Positions 12,335-27,882 of a stretch of 64,000 bases of DNA are shown piece after piece. The position numbers were made by a program, and so were the translations under genes. The DNA lies in the NCBI GenBank assembly GCA_038087015.1, contig JASBNA010000057.1, positions 62,001 to 126,000 of the forward strand. Reading direction: 5' to 3'. Below the pieces are notes generated by a model. That model did not search any database and was not told the DNA's origin. It saw only the letters and a program-made list of their open reading frames with translations. Position 1 is the stretch's first letter, and the number at the start of each line of letters is the position of its first letter. This stretch comes from Cerrena zonata. Taxonomy: Eukaryota > Basidiomycota > Agaricomycetes > Polyporales > Cerrenaceae.

Positions 12335-13645
12335 GGCTCTGCAAGGGCTTTGGGGTTGGTTGATGGGGAAAAGACGACTGAGATGCATTTCGCTGAACTC
12401 CAGGAGGGCAATTTATACATGTCCTCCCGGAACACAAATGCTCGGCTTCTATCTATAGAGTGTCAGGACGTTTGGCAGCATCTGCTCAACCTTCGACGAT
12501 TCTATAGGCTCGACCTGGATTGTGAACCAATCACTGGTTGCTCCCCTCTGTTCCCCTGTGTCAATCGGGGGAAGCAGACTTAATACAACCTGTCCAGGTC
12601 CGTAATCTAGACAGCTCTGTCAACATGTGGAAGGTTTTACATGATGGGCGGAAAATTTGAGGACCTGGTGGCCTGATCCTCATACTACCTGAAGCGATTT
12701 GTTACGGGACATAACGTTAAAGATCGTGTAGTAGTAATGTTAGGAAGTACTGAATGGACGCTCCGGTTTCCCCAGTTAGACAAACCGTTGCTATCTTAAA
12801 CTTCTAAACTTGAGCCTGAAACGTCTCGAACGCGATGCATGCGATCGACGTCGGCCCTGAGTAGATTATAGACTGTACCTGGGAATGCCATACCTTATCC
12901 GAGCCCGGTAGCATACACATAGATTCCGACGTCTGTCAATAGCCGCACCATCATCTATCAGGGTCAGTGGAGACATGTAAGATGTTCTTTTACGCATCCG
13001 CGACAAACCTTGCAGTGTTATGTGTAAGCCTTTCATTGGACAGAGATATAAGGTGCGTCCCAGGGTCTACGGTTCTCTGATTCATTGTAAGCTGAAAAAC
13101 ACCTTGTCACAGCAAGGCATGATTCGAACGATGGCGGCGGATCAACGCATTTAAGCCTTTCTATGTCCTCCATGTCCGTACCTGGTGACTAGAGGACCCG
13201 AGCGCTGCGTATGGTTATTCTCAGGGCTCGCCATCGAAGGGACCTTCCGGCGCGTGTGGATCTTGAGTACCTCATAGCAGAACGCCGTGCAGAAGTTCTT
13301 CAATGATGGATGAGTCGGATGCAGAGTCGTAAGGCTTGGGCTATCCCCGAGTACGGAAATAACTGTCTTCGCAGAGATGCATATCGACGGCATCGAGCGA
13401 CAATGAACACCATAAAGATATCGAATAGGATGATTTCAAAATCCTAAATACATAATCCCTTAGCTAGAGTGTCAGTGGAGGCTAGAACAATGTCAGAATC
13501 ACAATACGAACCAGTAAGTCCACCCAAACGAAGAAAAGCATGAGGAATGAGAAATTTAGAGTAGGCCAGATCGTCAAAATCCTTTATGGATGAAAAGAAG
13601 CATGAGAGTAGGGAGATACAGAGGTGCACGGTCTTCTCGCCGCAA
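12335..13645. other. Intergenic region with a doubtful minus-strand open frame
   Basis: No gene is supported. A minus-strand frame at 13393-13151 of 80 residues has a stretch faintly like the C-terminal helix of DUF6593 proteins, but it lacks the conserved acidic motif and any upstream exon, so it is not annotated as a gene. Confidence 0.4.
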
Positions 13646-14362
13646 TCAGCTCGGTATCCAAATCGGATTTCCGCGAGGCGGGAGTCCGCCCCGTTTATGC
13701 TTGACACGGTAACGTTGCTCGACGATGATTAACGAGGCCAGGACAGCATCTTGCATATTCTCGGCTTCTGACTTGAGGGCGAGGTATGCTGGTTCGGGTT
13801 CACCACATAAAGAGGACGATCTGAACCATGCAATCGGACTGGATGGAAAATCTTCCTTATATAACTACACCGCGCTTCTTAGTAGAGAAGCTGCTAGATG
13901 AATCATACTACGTACTGCGATTTCTCGCGTGTTAGTGGGTTTCCATACAAAGCGTTTTGAAGAACCTGAGTATGAAGCATTCTCGACGTGACTGCAAATT
14001 GATGTGTCTTAAGTTCATACGACGAAGAACAAACTCAATACTCACGGATTTGTAAACGTGTTCTTCTTCAGCCATTGGTTAGTCTTTAATGTTGGAACTC
14101 CATGGAAAGTGATCTTATCCGGGAAAATTTCGTTTCGGTTGATACGAACGACAAGTGGTGGCTCTCGCACGCTGCCAGGGATGATCCTAAATACTTCAGT
14201 TCGGGTAGCATTACCACTAGTTTGGACTTTGTACACCGGGCGATTTGTCCCTCGCAGAGACAATGTCGTATTAAGCAGGCTGTCTGGACTAAAAATCAGG
14301 GTTGAACTCGCTTCTCGGTCGGGAAGCACGCTGGTATCCACAAGGGTAAGCTGTGAGTCCAT
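13646..14362 (-). CDS. DUF6593 domain protein, copy 1
   Basis: Three exons (14362-14046, 13991-13916, 13864-13646) give 203 residues. The N-terminus MDSQLTLVDTS matches copy 2 at 19871. A beta-rich core follows, with FPDKITFHGVPTLKTNQWL before intron 1. Exon 2 carries RFVWKPTN. Exon 3 carries SPIAWFRSS and then the family C-terminal motif AYLALKSEAENMQDAVLAS. Intron 1 (phase 2) and intron 2 (phase 0) lie at the same sites as in the two other copies in this window. DUF6593 is an agaricomycete-expanded family of unknown function. No signal peptide or membrane segment is present. Confidence 0.85.
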
Positions 14363-14950
14363 CCTCGAAGACGAAGGGCTGTCGGTAGTTCCGCAGTGAG
14401 CGGCTGTCAAGGGACTGTGGATGCATATATAGGTAACTCTACTAGGCCACCCTGACAGTTGTCTCAGGCTGCGCGGTCATGTTACCCTCTCATGGACCTA
14501 TGGTGATGGCCGCAAGATGGATTGAGGGTGTTAATATCCAGAACAATGGCTTTTTATAATGAGCACACTTACAGAGAATTTGGTTTCTTCAAAACAGTAT
14601 TGCTGATGTATCTCGGACGTTTTTGACCTGACCCTATGTGTTTAGGTTGAAGAGTCTGAAACTACCGAATAACAGCGTACGATACTATGCTTAAGCCTTT
14701 CCCACGCTTTCAGGAGTTTGAAATTTGATAAGTATGGAGGCATATTAATAGACATCATTGTGACGTTTATCGGCTAAACTGTCCGAAGCGAAGGATATCG
14801 CGGCTTCATTTACCTTCGACTCCAATCTACGTCCCTACCTTTACTACCACCACCATTGTGTAAAGTATACCCTGCTCAGTATAGGACTTTCTCTTTCAAA
14901 CGTGAACATTATTTTCTCTATCTTTCTATCACGAACGTCACGACAAACGG
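14363..14950. other. Intergenic region
   Basis: Contains the upstream sequence of DUF6593 copy 1 (minus) and of the MFS gene (plus), which are divergent. A sequence reading TATATA lies at about 14424-14429, some 65 bases before the DUF6593 start, and may act as its TATA element. Confidence 0.4.
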
Positions 14951-17894
14951 ATGACTGGAGCGACCGAACGGGATCCCTTGCTTCAGTCTGTACCCCAGAG
15001 TACAGCAAATGGACTTTCTGCTGAGGCTCATGAAAAACAAGGGCCAGGGCCACGAGATATCTCGAAATCAACGAGATATGGCATATTGGCAGGAATATGG
15101 GCTGCAACTTTCTTATCCGTGTGTAGTGTTTAGAAGTGAATCGAAATACTTTTGGTGCTGACGATGTACTTTCCTCGTGTTGAAGTCATTGAACAGTATG
15201 TCGAAATGAAACTAATCGTCATAATCTATTTACTCAAAACTTGACTGCAAGCTACTCTTGTCGCAACTCGTAAGCTGACCACATGTCATTTATTTTGCCT
15301 GACCTAAATCCTTCGTGGTAAGTTCTTCCCGGGATATCTTCAGACTTCCAGAAGTCCCAGCAAGCCAGCTGGCTTGGAACCGCGTAAGTTATCTACCTCA
15401 ACATTGATGCAATGCTGGCATTTAATTTCTTGATAGATACTTGCTCGCAACGTGCACTTTCACACCTCTGTACGGTCGTTTATGCAATGTACTCGGGAGG
15501 CGAGGAGCCAATCAGACTGCGGTTCTCTTTGCAGCATTAGGTACTGCGGCTTGTGGGTTTTCCACCAACATGGAAACCCTTATTGCAGCTCGCTTTGTAA
15601 GTAACGACCGAGCTCTTTCGTCTTTTCAAAATGTTGAATATATGCAGCTTGCCGGTATTGGCGGAGGTGGGATATTCACCACAGCAACGTAAGTTGACTT
15701 CTCAATTCTCATGGGTTATCGTGTGCTCACACGACTCACTTCTACTTCTCTTAGTATCATCACTAGCGATATGTATAGTTTACGTGTATGTCTGATTCTA
15801 TAATGGTCTCACTGATGTTCGCTCATTGCATGCAACAGTCACGAGGTTTAACACAAGGTGTTGCAGCTGTATTCAATAGTGTGCGTACGATTCTCATACT
15901 TTTCTGTTATCACTATTATCTCATTATGCTCATATTCCATTTCAGGCTGGAATGGGTCTCGGTGGACCCTTAGGTGGTTGGATCGCTGACCAGTACGGGT
16001 GGCGTTGGGCGTTTTTGATTCAGCTGCCCCTCTTTGTAGTATCTTTCTTCTTGACTTCAATCAACCTGAAATACGTCACTCCCGTACGTCTTATATTTAA
16101 AAGTTTTGTGGTATATTAAACATCGAACATTATACAGGGCAAAGGTAAAAGTACGAAAGAGGTCTTGAAGAGAATTGATTATGGAGGAAGTTTGACCTTG
16201 ATGGGTACTGTACGTATTATCTTCTCGCAGTCTGACTAGTACTTAAAGCCATCTACAGGTGCTCTCCTTCCTCATCTTCCTAAGCACTCGGTTCGGAGAA
16301 GAATATCCCGTGCGTCAATCGTTCTACTCTGGGATTTCTTAGAGCTGACAGAAAACGAGTAGTGGTCACATGTATATGTGTACCTGCCCTTTGCCCTCTC
16401 TTTTGTCTTCTTGATAGCATTCATCCTGGTCGAACTGTTCATTGCACCGGAACCTGTTTTAGCTCCTTTCCTTCTCAGAAAGAAGATACCTGTGCTTGTA
16501 GGTGTTAGTAACTTCCTAGTGGCAACCTGCAACTTTACCATCATGTACAACTACCCTACCTGGTTCCAAACGGTCCTGCTAACAAGTGCCAGCAAAGCTG
16601 GTAAGTTTTATCATGTCTGGTATAAACCGTAATTTAACGAACATTTTTGTTAGGTGCCCATCTAATCCCAAACGGAGTCTCAATTTCTATGGGCTCTCTG
16701 TTTGCCGGGTAAGAGATAATAATGACAACGTACTTAGCTCTGTGACTTACTTTTATTCCTGGTAGATGGATCATGCATAAAACAGGACGTTACAAGACGC
16801 TCAATCTCGTTTTCGGGGTATTTCCTTTCATTTCGACCCTCCTGATTGTGACAATGAAAGAAACATCGCATCCAATACAACAATGGCTAGCTATAGTATG
16901 TGAATTTTCAGTGCCTGGTGTTACTGGCTGACGTATTTTTAGTTGCCCCTTGGGTTTGGAAACGCGATTGTTCTGCAAACCATGCTGAGTAAGCATTATT
17001 TCGTGATATTTGGGACTCACGAGGCTGATGGGCTTTTTCTACATAGTCGCACTACTTGCCCATCTCCCTAGTAAGTCCTTATGGATATTCAGCATATTAT
17101 ACTATTTAAAAATATGTTTAAGGCTCCGCTATGGCTGTGGGTACTGGATTTGGACAACTATTCCGAGGCGTTGGTGAGTATTAGATAGCATCCTTACCCT
17201 AACAATTTCTCAACGTTTTGCATAGGCCAAGTTGGCGGTGTCGCAATCTCTTCTGCTATATTTCAATCTATCCTCAATACCGAATTGCACCGTCGTATTC
17301 AAGATGAAAATGCCGAAGAGGTATGCATCATTGTTTCCCTACTGTAGAGCTCCAGTCACTCAAATGCGAATATCACAGATTATTAGCAAGATCAGACATT
17401 CGGCGACTCTTGTAGCGAAATTACCACCCGACTTGCAGCGACATGCCAGAGACTCGTACGCTATTGCTTTGCGTGCCGTCTTTATCATGGCCTCCGTTGC
17501 GACTTTCCTAGCTTACCTCGCACGTCTTCCAGCGAGTATCCTTGTCTCTTATTCTCTGGTTGTTTCTGATCAGTCGTTGTAGATTCCAGACAAGTCCCTC
17601 GATAGTGGCAAACCTGCCGTAGAGGGCCCTCCTCTCCCAGAGCCTCCCCTTGAAACGACAGCCCCCATCAATCCACTAGAAGAGACTGAGCCGGATGAAG
17701 AAGAAAACAACGAGGACGACAGTGGACATCCTTCAGAAGAAGAGGATGTTGTTCCGACTAGGCCACCTATGCTTGTCAAACGGACTCGGCGTTTGTCTAC
17801 TTACGAGTCGGCGGATGGAACACTGGATCTCGAAAGTGGAGGGTCTGCCAGACCGAAGTCGTATTTGAGTACTCTGTCTGGTAGATCAAGATAG
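14951..17894 (+). CDS. MFS transporter, vacuolar basic amino-acid (VBA)/DHA2 type
   Basis: Starts MTGATERDPLLQSV, with a dileucine-like vacuolar sorting signal (ERDPLL). About fourteen exons follow. Conserved blocks are QASWLGTAYLLATCTFTPL, YGRLCNVLGRRGAN (the MFS loop 2-3 motif), LAGIGGGGIFTTATIITSD, SRGLTQGVAAVFNS, GLGGPLGGWIADQYGWRWAF, then PEPVLAPFLLRKKIPVL, GAHLIPNGVSISMGSLFAG, LPLGFGNAIVLQTML and GQVGGVAISSAIFQSIL. This is the 14-helix drug:H+ antiporter-2 layout, as in yeast Vba1/2/3 and relatives. The tail of about 100 residues is acidic and ends STLSGRSR. Vacuolar import of basic amino acids is the likely role; drug or siderophore export cannot be excluded. The exon(s) between 15124 and 15335 were not fully resolved. 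Confidence 0.85.
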
Positions 17895-19822
17895 GTCTAC
17901 CTTCGCTCGGGCTTCTGAGTATCTATGGTAATCACTTACGAGTTACGATGGACTTTTTATTCAATTATTGCTTAGTTGAACCAAATATTTTGAGATCTGA
18001 GAATTCTCCTATGCTCATCGGATGGGAGGAGTACGCATGGGTCGAATTAGTCTAAGTGAGATATGCGGGTAGACCTTAGAACAATCGGACCCTATCGTTT
18101 GAGAGACGGGCTGATATGATGTGTTCAGTGAACATTTCATTAACACCGACGTCGAAAGGACAAATCAGCAAGATCATTCCGAGTTACAGGACGTTCAAGA
18201 AGCCTAGAAAAACGGATCGCGATCCTCGTAGCAAGTAGGTGTTTACACTATACCGGCGCAAGGGATACGATATCAATTTGAATACCGGACTCAATCATGA
18301 CGCGTAGCTTACCATTACCTCAGACTCCGACAACAAAACGGAGTACGCGAAAGCAGGGCAGGTGCAGTATGGTGATACCTTCAGACCGTTCTCATTACTG
18401 CCAGGGAATATGATGTATGTCGTAGTCGAGCCTAGGACATGGTAGCTTGAATGTCCCCACGGAGTAACATACTTGATCACTGTAGAAATATTGAAACGAC
18501 GTTTGGCGGATAGGTGCGAGTGTTATTGCTGGCTTACCACTTTCTCTGTCAACCAGATCGAGAGCGGCCAACAGGAGATTTTCAGAGAAGAGGAATTTCA
18601 TCTTCTCGATATACTCTTCGACTACCGGTCGAGTCGTCACGCGTCAGAGTGGCCAATCTATTATTCAACTGAGATATCCTACCGTCATCGTCTGATTCAG
18701 TGTCATCCCCGGAAAGGGAGCCCACGACGACATCTGACAAGGCGGATAATATCTTATTGTGACTATCCATAGTCTGGGAAGTTGGGTTGTTAATGAGGAA
18801 TAAAGGCAGGACATCGTTTTAAAATGCATACAGAAGTTATATTTCAGTCTTGAAGGAGTTGAGACTGAACCCAAGTAGTATGATGTACTCAGCCGTGGTG
18901 GTGTAGATGTAACTCGTCCAAGATAGTGGCGTTTGTCCGAGGTTGGTCCATGTCTTCCTCGATCATCGCGGGCTTTAAATTCCTCAACTACCAACTTGAA
19001 GATCCACCTAATGAGCTTACCGTACCCAAAGCTTTCGAGTCAACAATAGCATATAAACTTGTCGAAAAGAAAAGGGTTTCAACTTATCTTGCCACCTGGA
19101 CCTGTGTCAACCTCGCCAACTTGGGCTCGTTGCAACGGACGAAGTTGTTAGTACTCCCGAGGTATTTCCGAGGTTGATCCACACAGTCGATCGAAGTTCG
19201 CGGACTAAGAACCTTGTACTTCCCCATAATGATTCTTGTCTGGAAACGGTACTTACGCGGCTGGTACTGGGGCGTAGCTTGGAGTGATGCGTTTCCTCGG
19301 CGAGCTCGAGCCTTAGAGGACCCTGTCTTTCTGAGCTGAAGAATTCTGACATCGCCCATCTGAAAGATAAGCTCGATTCTAAACCACAAATGGATGCCAT
19401 GAAGTTTGCCAAAAGGGATCCACCTGGTCTTGTCTGAATATCACGTAGCAACTTACCTTGCATCATTCACAAATCACCATTATGGAACAGCTATCCAAGA
19501 CCTGTTGGCTGGTTAGTAGCATTGATTGAGGTACGTGTTACGGTCTAGTAGATGAAGGAGTGACTTTTATTTCTGCAGAAAATGCTGGGCTTATGGCTGT
19601 CTGCATTATTGCATGTTGAGCTAGGGCTTAGCTCTTCGCTACTGGCACAGGCAACTGATCCTCATGTCAATCCATAGGGGGTAGCACTTTTAAGTTCACT
19701 CAGACCCTTACGCCAATTTCTCTTCCACATACATTTGCACTCCTACCAGATCTATCACGCAGAAAAGAATCCCTGCTGACTCATGTTTGTCTAGGTTTGC
19801 AGCCGAAACACTAGAGCTCAGG
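17895..19822. other. Unresolved region with coding-like minus-strand pieces
   Basis: Several minus-strand stretches look coding but could not be assembled. One at 19397-19107 begins after a good acceptor (ending TCTTTCAG) with MGDVRILQLRKTGSSKARA. Another lies at 18770-18582 (SALSDVVVGSLSGDDTES) and another at 18640-18395. No family was recognised. It may be one multi-exon gene, or a decayed one. Confidence 0.3.
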
Positions 19823-19830
19823 TATAAATA
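19823..19830 (+). promoter_or_regulatory. TATA box of DUF6593 copy 2
   Basis: The sequence TATAAATA lies 41 bases upstream of the ATG at 19871, on the same strand. The leader would be very short. Confidence 0.5.
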
Positions 19831-19870
19831 TAAAGAGCTTGACAGCCTCTGATCAACATCTGCTATCAGG

Positions 19871-20595
19871 ATGGACTCCCAGCTGACTCTTGTCGCACCC
19901 TCGCTTATTCAACCATCGGCGGAGGGTTATCTTGCTTTACGCTTTTCCAACGACAACGTGAATAACGCTACCATTTCACTACCTGGCGAGTCGACCAGAT
20001 GTTACATCGTTGAATCGAACAGCTCCAATACGAGTACCAAAATATATTATGTGGACGACTGGTCTGCACGACACCTGGTCGCTCACCTCGAGCGCAAAGA
20101 CATTCTTCCTGATCGCATTACTCTGAAAGATGGACCGTCGATGCGTTTAAATAAATGGCTCAGATTTAAGGGCTCTCTGATATTGTGAGTAGTAGCAAAT
20201 GGTCTACCTCTCTTCAGTATCAAGAGTATTAACAGGGATACATATATACAGCCCTGCTAGAATGCAATTAGGTGGGAGGTGTTTTGTCTGGAAGAAGGGT
20301 CTTTATAATGTCCTCGCTGTAAGTAAGGAAGTGGCAAAGCTTTTTGCCAGTCTACTGACTGGTCACACAGATGTACGCCGATGGTGACCTGGAAAAACCA
20401 GTTGCATGGTTCCAAAAATCGCGGCGGAGAGTGGTCGGGGGTCAGGAGGAGGTCTCACCTACTTACATTGGAATGACGGGTGAGGTTCGGGAGCACCGCG
20501 ACGACATTGTCGTTGCTTGTATAACTCTTGAACATAGAATCCGAATGAGCGAAAAGTATGCGAGGATTCAAGGCTTTCAAAACATACGGGGGTAA
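19871..20595 (+). CDS. DUF6593 domain protein, copy 2
   Basis: Three exons (19871-20184, 20252-20318, 20371-20595) give 201 residues. It opens MDSQLTLVAPSLIQPS, nearly the same first eight residues as copy 1. The core has ILPDRITLKDGPSMRLNKWL. Exon 2 has CFVWKKGLYNVLA, and exon 3 has KPVAWFQKS and the C-terminal motif ITLEHRIRMSEK. Two earlier acceptors for exon 2 lead to a stop, so the acceptor at 20251 was chosen. The intron positions and phases match copies 1 and 3. The function is unknown; the protein is probably cytosolic. Confidence 0.85.
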
Positions 20596-20869
20596 AACCG
20601 AAGGGCCATAGTCGTAGAAAGGAAACATTCGATTTTGTAACCTAATTAATCAGTGGAAAGTTGCATTCAATATTCAATATTCAATTTGTGACCAAGTACT
20701 ATCGCCAACCGTGAGAGTCGCTCTGTCAAGTCAGCGGTGTGTAATAAGCGCCGACCTGCTACACTTGCCTTCGACCTCGACGTTGTGTACGTCGACGCTT
20801 TGGTAACCTTCCAGAGACAATTGTTTTCTTTATCGTGCGGTGCTCCGTAAAACACAATAATCCTTCACA

Positions 20870-23451
<2,582 letters not shown>

Positions 23452-23713
23452 GAACAAGTACCATAAGTTATCCAGTTACAATAGACAATATACACGGTAA
23501 TGTGACATTTGTATGATGAAGTAATCTTGCCCCATGTATTCATAGAGTTTGCCATCTTTGTTCGCCGTTCCTCATTGTCATCTATATCTCCTCACGAATG
23601 TGGGGTCTATCAGGTCAGCTGGGTGTATTCTCATGGAACGGAAAGCCGTAGGCCCGGTACTCAGGGACATATCAGGCGGGTCCACAGGCAAAGTATGGTA
23701 CCCACACACCACC

Positions 23714-25531
23714 ATGTCTGATAGGAAATTGCCCACTTTCGACGAATTACCCCACTTTCACAACTACTCTGGTTGCGCCTGGGACGTTTGGGGTAAAGAC
23801 GACGAGTTGGGAACTATCAATTTGTTGACAGAAGATGTTGTCAAGAACGCCGCCGGGGAGATCAAGTAAATTAACCCCTTTTGGTCGTGCTGATGCTGAG
23901 TTCTGACCATAACATCGCTCTAGGTTGGGCAAATGTATCAGTCTGAACTGGTAAGTACGTTATGAGTGTTCGATAACTCATTGAACTCAAATGTTCGATT
24001 GCTTCGCAGGCCGATCAATTTTCCGGAAAGGGTGGGTACTTACGGCAATACAACGATTCTAACGACTCTTACTCACTTCACCTACATAGCCCTTCTATAA
24101 AAGACAGACGCCAATTATAAATTCGTGGAGAAAATCTGATGTTGTAAACGACGATTCCATCTCAATCGTAAGTGTATCTAACGCTGACCGCCGGCTTGAA
24201 TAACACGACGACTGCATTTTCTAGAACACACAGTCGGGCTCCCAATGGGATGGTCTCAAACATTATGGGATTGCCGAGCATAAGGTTTTCTACAACAAGT
24301 AGTAATCCGCCACCGATATTTGTAATCTTTACTAACAGCTTTCGATCGTAGTACTCCTTCGGACGCGTTGTACCGAGGCCATGTCTCCATTCCGGACCCC
24401 GAGAAAGTCAATCCAGAAATGATGAAACTAGGCATTCATAGTGCGTGCCACCGGTAACTAACCTCGTAATTGCCGCGCTCACTGGTCCGGTATCTGTAGA
24501 CTGGGCCAAGCATGGAATATGTGGCCGGGGTGTCTTGGTAGATCTGGTTTCGTATTTTGAATCTGGTGGATCGCCGCTTCCATACGATCCTTGGTCATCT
24601 CACTCTGTAGAGCTCAAGGATATCCTTGCCTGTGCAAAGAAGCAAGGTGTTGAGTTCCGCTTGGGGGATATCCTCATTCTGCGCGTTGGTTTCATTCGAA
24701 GATACAGCAGCTCTTCCCTCGAGGAGCGTCTGTCATTCCATGGGAAACCAGAAACTTTGTACGTTATACCTCTCACAGAAGCCGGAGGTTCAGTTGTATA
24801 TTGATTTGCTTTGCAGCGCCGGACTCGAGCAAACGGAGGATATGAAACGTTTTCTTTGGTAAGATAATCTTGAGTAATCCCTACGCGTGCTCAGTTGACA
24901 TGTCAAAGGAATAATCACTTTGCTGCGGTTGCTTCAGATCAACCAGCTTTGGAAGTACGTCCGAAAAATCGGAGGTTACATATGTAAGTTGGACTGATTG
25001 TGTCGTTTGTTTCTTCACGACAGCGTTACCCGCCACCCCAGGGTCCATTACATCTCCATCAAGTACGTGTTGTGTTCTCGAGGGAAACTGACGATCATGT
25101 AAATCTAATTTTCAACTGTTAGACGTTGCTTCCGTGAGTGTTTTCGACCGTGCGATGAATCAAACTGTATTCATATCCATTCAGTCTTTTCGGAATGCCC
25201 ATTGGTGAGATTACCATCTAGTTTTTATTTCTCCGTGTCTTCCACTTGACTGACGCCACAATAGGCGAGCTCTTCGATCTTGAAGCACTTGCCAAATTCT
25301 GTGCCGAGTCAGGCAGATACACATTCTTCTTCTCTTCTTGGCCGTTAAACATGTGGGTTATTGATACGCCATTTGTAATCTATTAAGCTCTGACGCACAT
25401 GGGTCTTGTTTGATCTTGATAGCTTGGGTGGTGTTGCAAGTCCGCCGAACGCTGCTGTGAGTTTTCTCGTTCATTTTCGCAACAGAGTATTCAGAGATGT
25501 TTTTCAATAATGTTTATAGGCCTATTTCTAA
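23714..25531 (+). CDS. Cyclase family protein (kynurenine formamidase-like, PF04199 type)
   Basis: Starts MSDRKLPTFDELPHF at 23714. About ten small exons follow, ending AAAYF at 25531. Recognisable blocks are CAWDVWGKDDELGTINLLT, SGSQWDGLKHYG (the metal-site region of fungal cyclase-family proteins), NWAKHGICGRGVLVDLVSYF, GVEFRLGDILILRVGF, NHFAAVASDQPALE, GMPIGELFDLEALAKFC and YTFFFSSWPLNILGGVASP. Members hydrolyse N-formylkynurenine or related amides and lactones with a metal ion. The actual substrate here is not determined. No signal peptide, so it is probably cytosolic. Confidence 0.85.
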
Positions 25532-25795
25532 AGAGCTCTTCAAGATAACTGGAAAGATAAGAACAAGAACAGGAATATTTATATAGGGTCCAATCCAAAC
25601 ACGACGAAACAGTGTACAATAGCTATATGCAGACCAGAACATGTATCTAAAGTGTCGATGAGTATCCAAGTACCAGTGACATGTATAACTATCGATACAA
25701 GGGGGACGCAACCGGGTTGGGGAATCGAGTGTTCCCAGCGGAAGTACGCGTGTCTAGATATAATAAATAATGCGACCAGGGTCGCGTGAGGACAC

Positions 25796-26274
25796 TTAAA
25801 GTGCCGGATGAGTGGGAGGCGTACCGCCACAACGTGGGCAGAAACCAGTTATTTGGGGGGCTATATTCCAGTATTTCAGACTCGACATCAATGGAAGGTG
25901 AAGGTATTTGACTTACAGTATTGTTGAGTAGGTTGGCGACTGAGATGATGAGAAAGTTAGTTGGAGACAGACACGTGGTATGATCAATGAGGACGAACTA
26001 TTGCCAACAGTTTGCCTTGCAAGAAGCACCATTGCATGAGGAGGGATGAGCGGGGCTAAACCTGCAGCGTGGATTGTCACAAGGGACCTAAAGAAGGTTA
26101 GTCAATGGTAAGAACGATGAGCTCCATATTCGAACACACGTTCTCCTCGGGCTATAGATTTTTATTAGGTTACATCTGACGAATATTGAGATTGAAACAC
26201 ACCATAGAGTAAGCATGTCCACATTGAGTATAGATGTAGCAGATGCTGTCGAGGACGTCAGTGTCGACTTCCAT
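25796..26274 (-). CDS. Small Cys-rich CWQYRQ-type protein with a 12-nt microexon
   Basis: Five exons (26274-26203, 26151-26140, 26087-25999, 25939-25917, 25860-25796) splice in phase to 86 residues. Exons 2 and 4 are only 12 and 23 nt long, so no simple open frame reveals the gene. The product has CGHAYSMPEENV, CDNPRCRFSPAHPSSC, CKANCWQYRQ, QQYSPQITGFCPRCGG and a short Thr/Pro tail. The cysteine and histidine spacing suggests zinc binding. The CWQYR..QQYSPQ...CPxC signature recurs in small proteins of many agaricomycetes that have no assigned function. No signal peptide. The start was set at the first ATG in frame. Confidence 0.75.
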
Positions 26275-27291
26275 GACTACTAGAGCGTTGTGGTAATACT
26301 TACTGGCGACGGCAGCACATAGTGAAGATGTTTGGAGATGTGTTGAGTAAAAACTAGTAGGATTGGAGAGTTGTAGCTTGAAGCCATCTCCTCTTCGACG
26401 ACCCTTCTTATATAATTGAGGGATCTCATACGAGAGCTGTCACTTTAAGGGATTCGTTGATCTCGGACGGTGTGAAAGACCACTGGAGCGAATGCCTACT
26501 AGGCCCAAAGCCGGAACACATTGTGGTCATCAAGATTCCATACGAGTGTTTGAGAATTGGTCTTCCAGATCGGACGAAGTATAATTCGGGTAAAGGGCCT
26601 CGAGGGTCTTGCGAAGAACATACGTTCTTGTTGCCGATGATGTCTGGCGATGCATCCCTTTGCATCTAATGATGAGACTAAGGTTGCTCGTCGGCCAAGT
26701 TGATGTCCTTGCGCGCACGATCTCCGTTTAGAGATCATACCGTTATTTAGGAATGCGTCAACATCTCCGTCCAAGGGGTAGTCGCATAATGAAGCCTTGA
26801 GGACGCCGGTGGTAGTCGGTCCTACAAAACACAAATTGCCGAGAAGGCACGGGGGTCGATGACTAGGGAACGATATCAAAGCAACATCGCCTTCAAGATG
26901 GAAATATGAGGAATCCCTCAAAAGTAAAACAAGCCCAATGAGGCCATAGATCGACCAGATGCTGTGTATGATCGAGCTTTGCGACTTCGTGGAAACATTA
27001 TACTCCTCAGAGGATTCACCTTTGTGTTCGGACCTTTGAAATCAAATTTCGATGAACAGCGCCGAGAGCACCGAGAGCACAGGCTCTCCTCTACCAGTGG
27101 ACCTGTTCTTTGTTAAAGTTAAGAAGGGAACTACGAGCGAAGTAGGATGGTGGTGTACACAGGAAAAACATCACACTGTGAAAGTCTAGTGAACCGCCAC
27201 TGCCGTCTGGCCGCCAATTCTACACCTTCCGCATTTGGATGGTGTTGTTCGATCGCTTGTGAGGCGAGTCTGCAGTTTGAACTCGTGCTTC
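26275..27291. other. Intergenic region with an unassigned open frame
   Basis: A minus-strand open frame of 140 residues (26921-26499) has no recognised domain. Its ends do not join to splice sites that extend it. It may be a decayed gene. Nothing else was seen. Confidence 0.35.
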
Positions 27292-27882
27292 ATGGCGAAA
27301 ACATCGCCGTCTAGTAAGACGTCCAGAACGGAATCAAGAGCAATAACTGGGAAGAAAGGAAAGGTTTTTCTAGAGAAAAAGGTCAGGGTTCCACAGTTGC
27401 CGTGGCGAATTATCTCACTGATCGGTTGCTGTGCAGGACGCAGCCCTTGCATTGGGGACGTCAATAGCTGAGATTCAGGAAGAGAAGTCGAAGGTAAAGG
27501 CAGAGAAACGTCATCATACAACAACATCTGTAGGTCATGCAAAGAATTGTGGATGGATCGCAGTCATGGTTCATGTTACTCACGTCTAGTCTTACAGAGC
27601 TCTGGCGGGGATGCTGCCCGAAAAAATGTTCCGCTATCCTCGAAGAAACGTTTGGTGTGTGACCCTTTTCTACTCACGTTGTATCTTTCTCACCAGGGAA
27701 TCTTTGATGACCAGAAACAAGCTAAGGCCGCCCTTCTGGCGGAGAAATCTAGAGTAAAGAAAGAGAAGGCGAAACAGAAGAAGCAAGCCAGGGTTCAAAC
27801 GAAAGAAGCATCATTTCCTAGTATTGGGAAAAAGGTTCCGGGAACAGGGGCATCTCTCCCCAAACGTGTATCGTTTGCCTAA
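27292..27882 (+). CDS. LOC1-like ribosome biogenesis protein
   Basis: Four exons (27292-27381, 27437-27493, 27598-27654, 27697-27882) give 129 residues. The start MAKTSPSSKTSRTESRA is followed by GKKGKVFLEKK, a short helix ALALGTSIAEIQEEKSK, then a Lys/Ala/Glu-rich coiled coil (AALLAEKSRVKKEKAKQKK) and a C-terminus ending KRVSFA. The basic block, the long charged helix and the terminal VSFA resemble yeast LOC1, a nucleolar factor for 60S assembly and mRNA localisation. The match is to layout and short motifs only. The intron between exons 2 and 3 could hide another small exon at about 27536. Confidence 0.5.
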
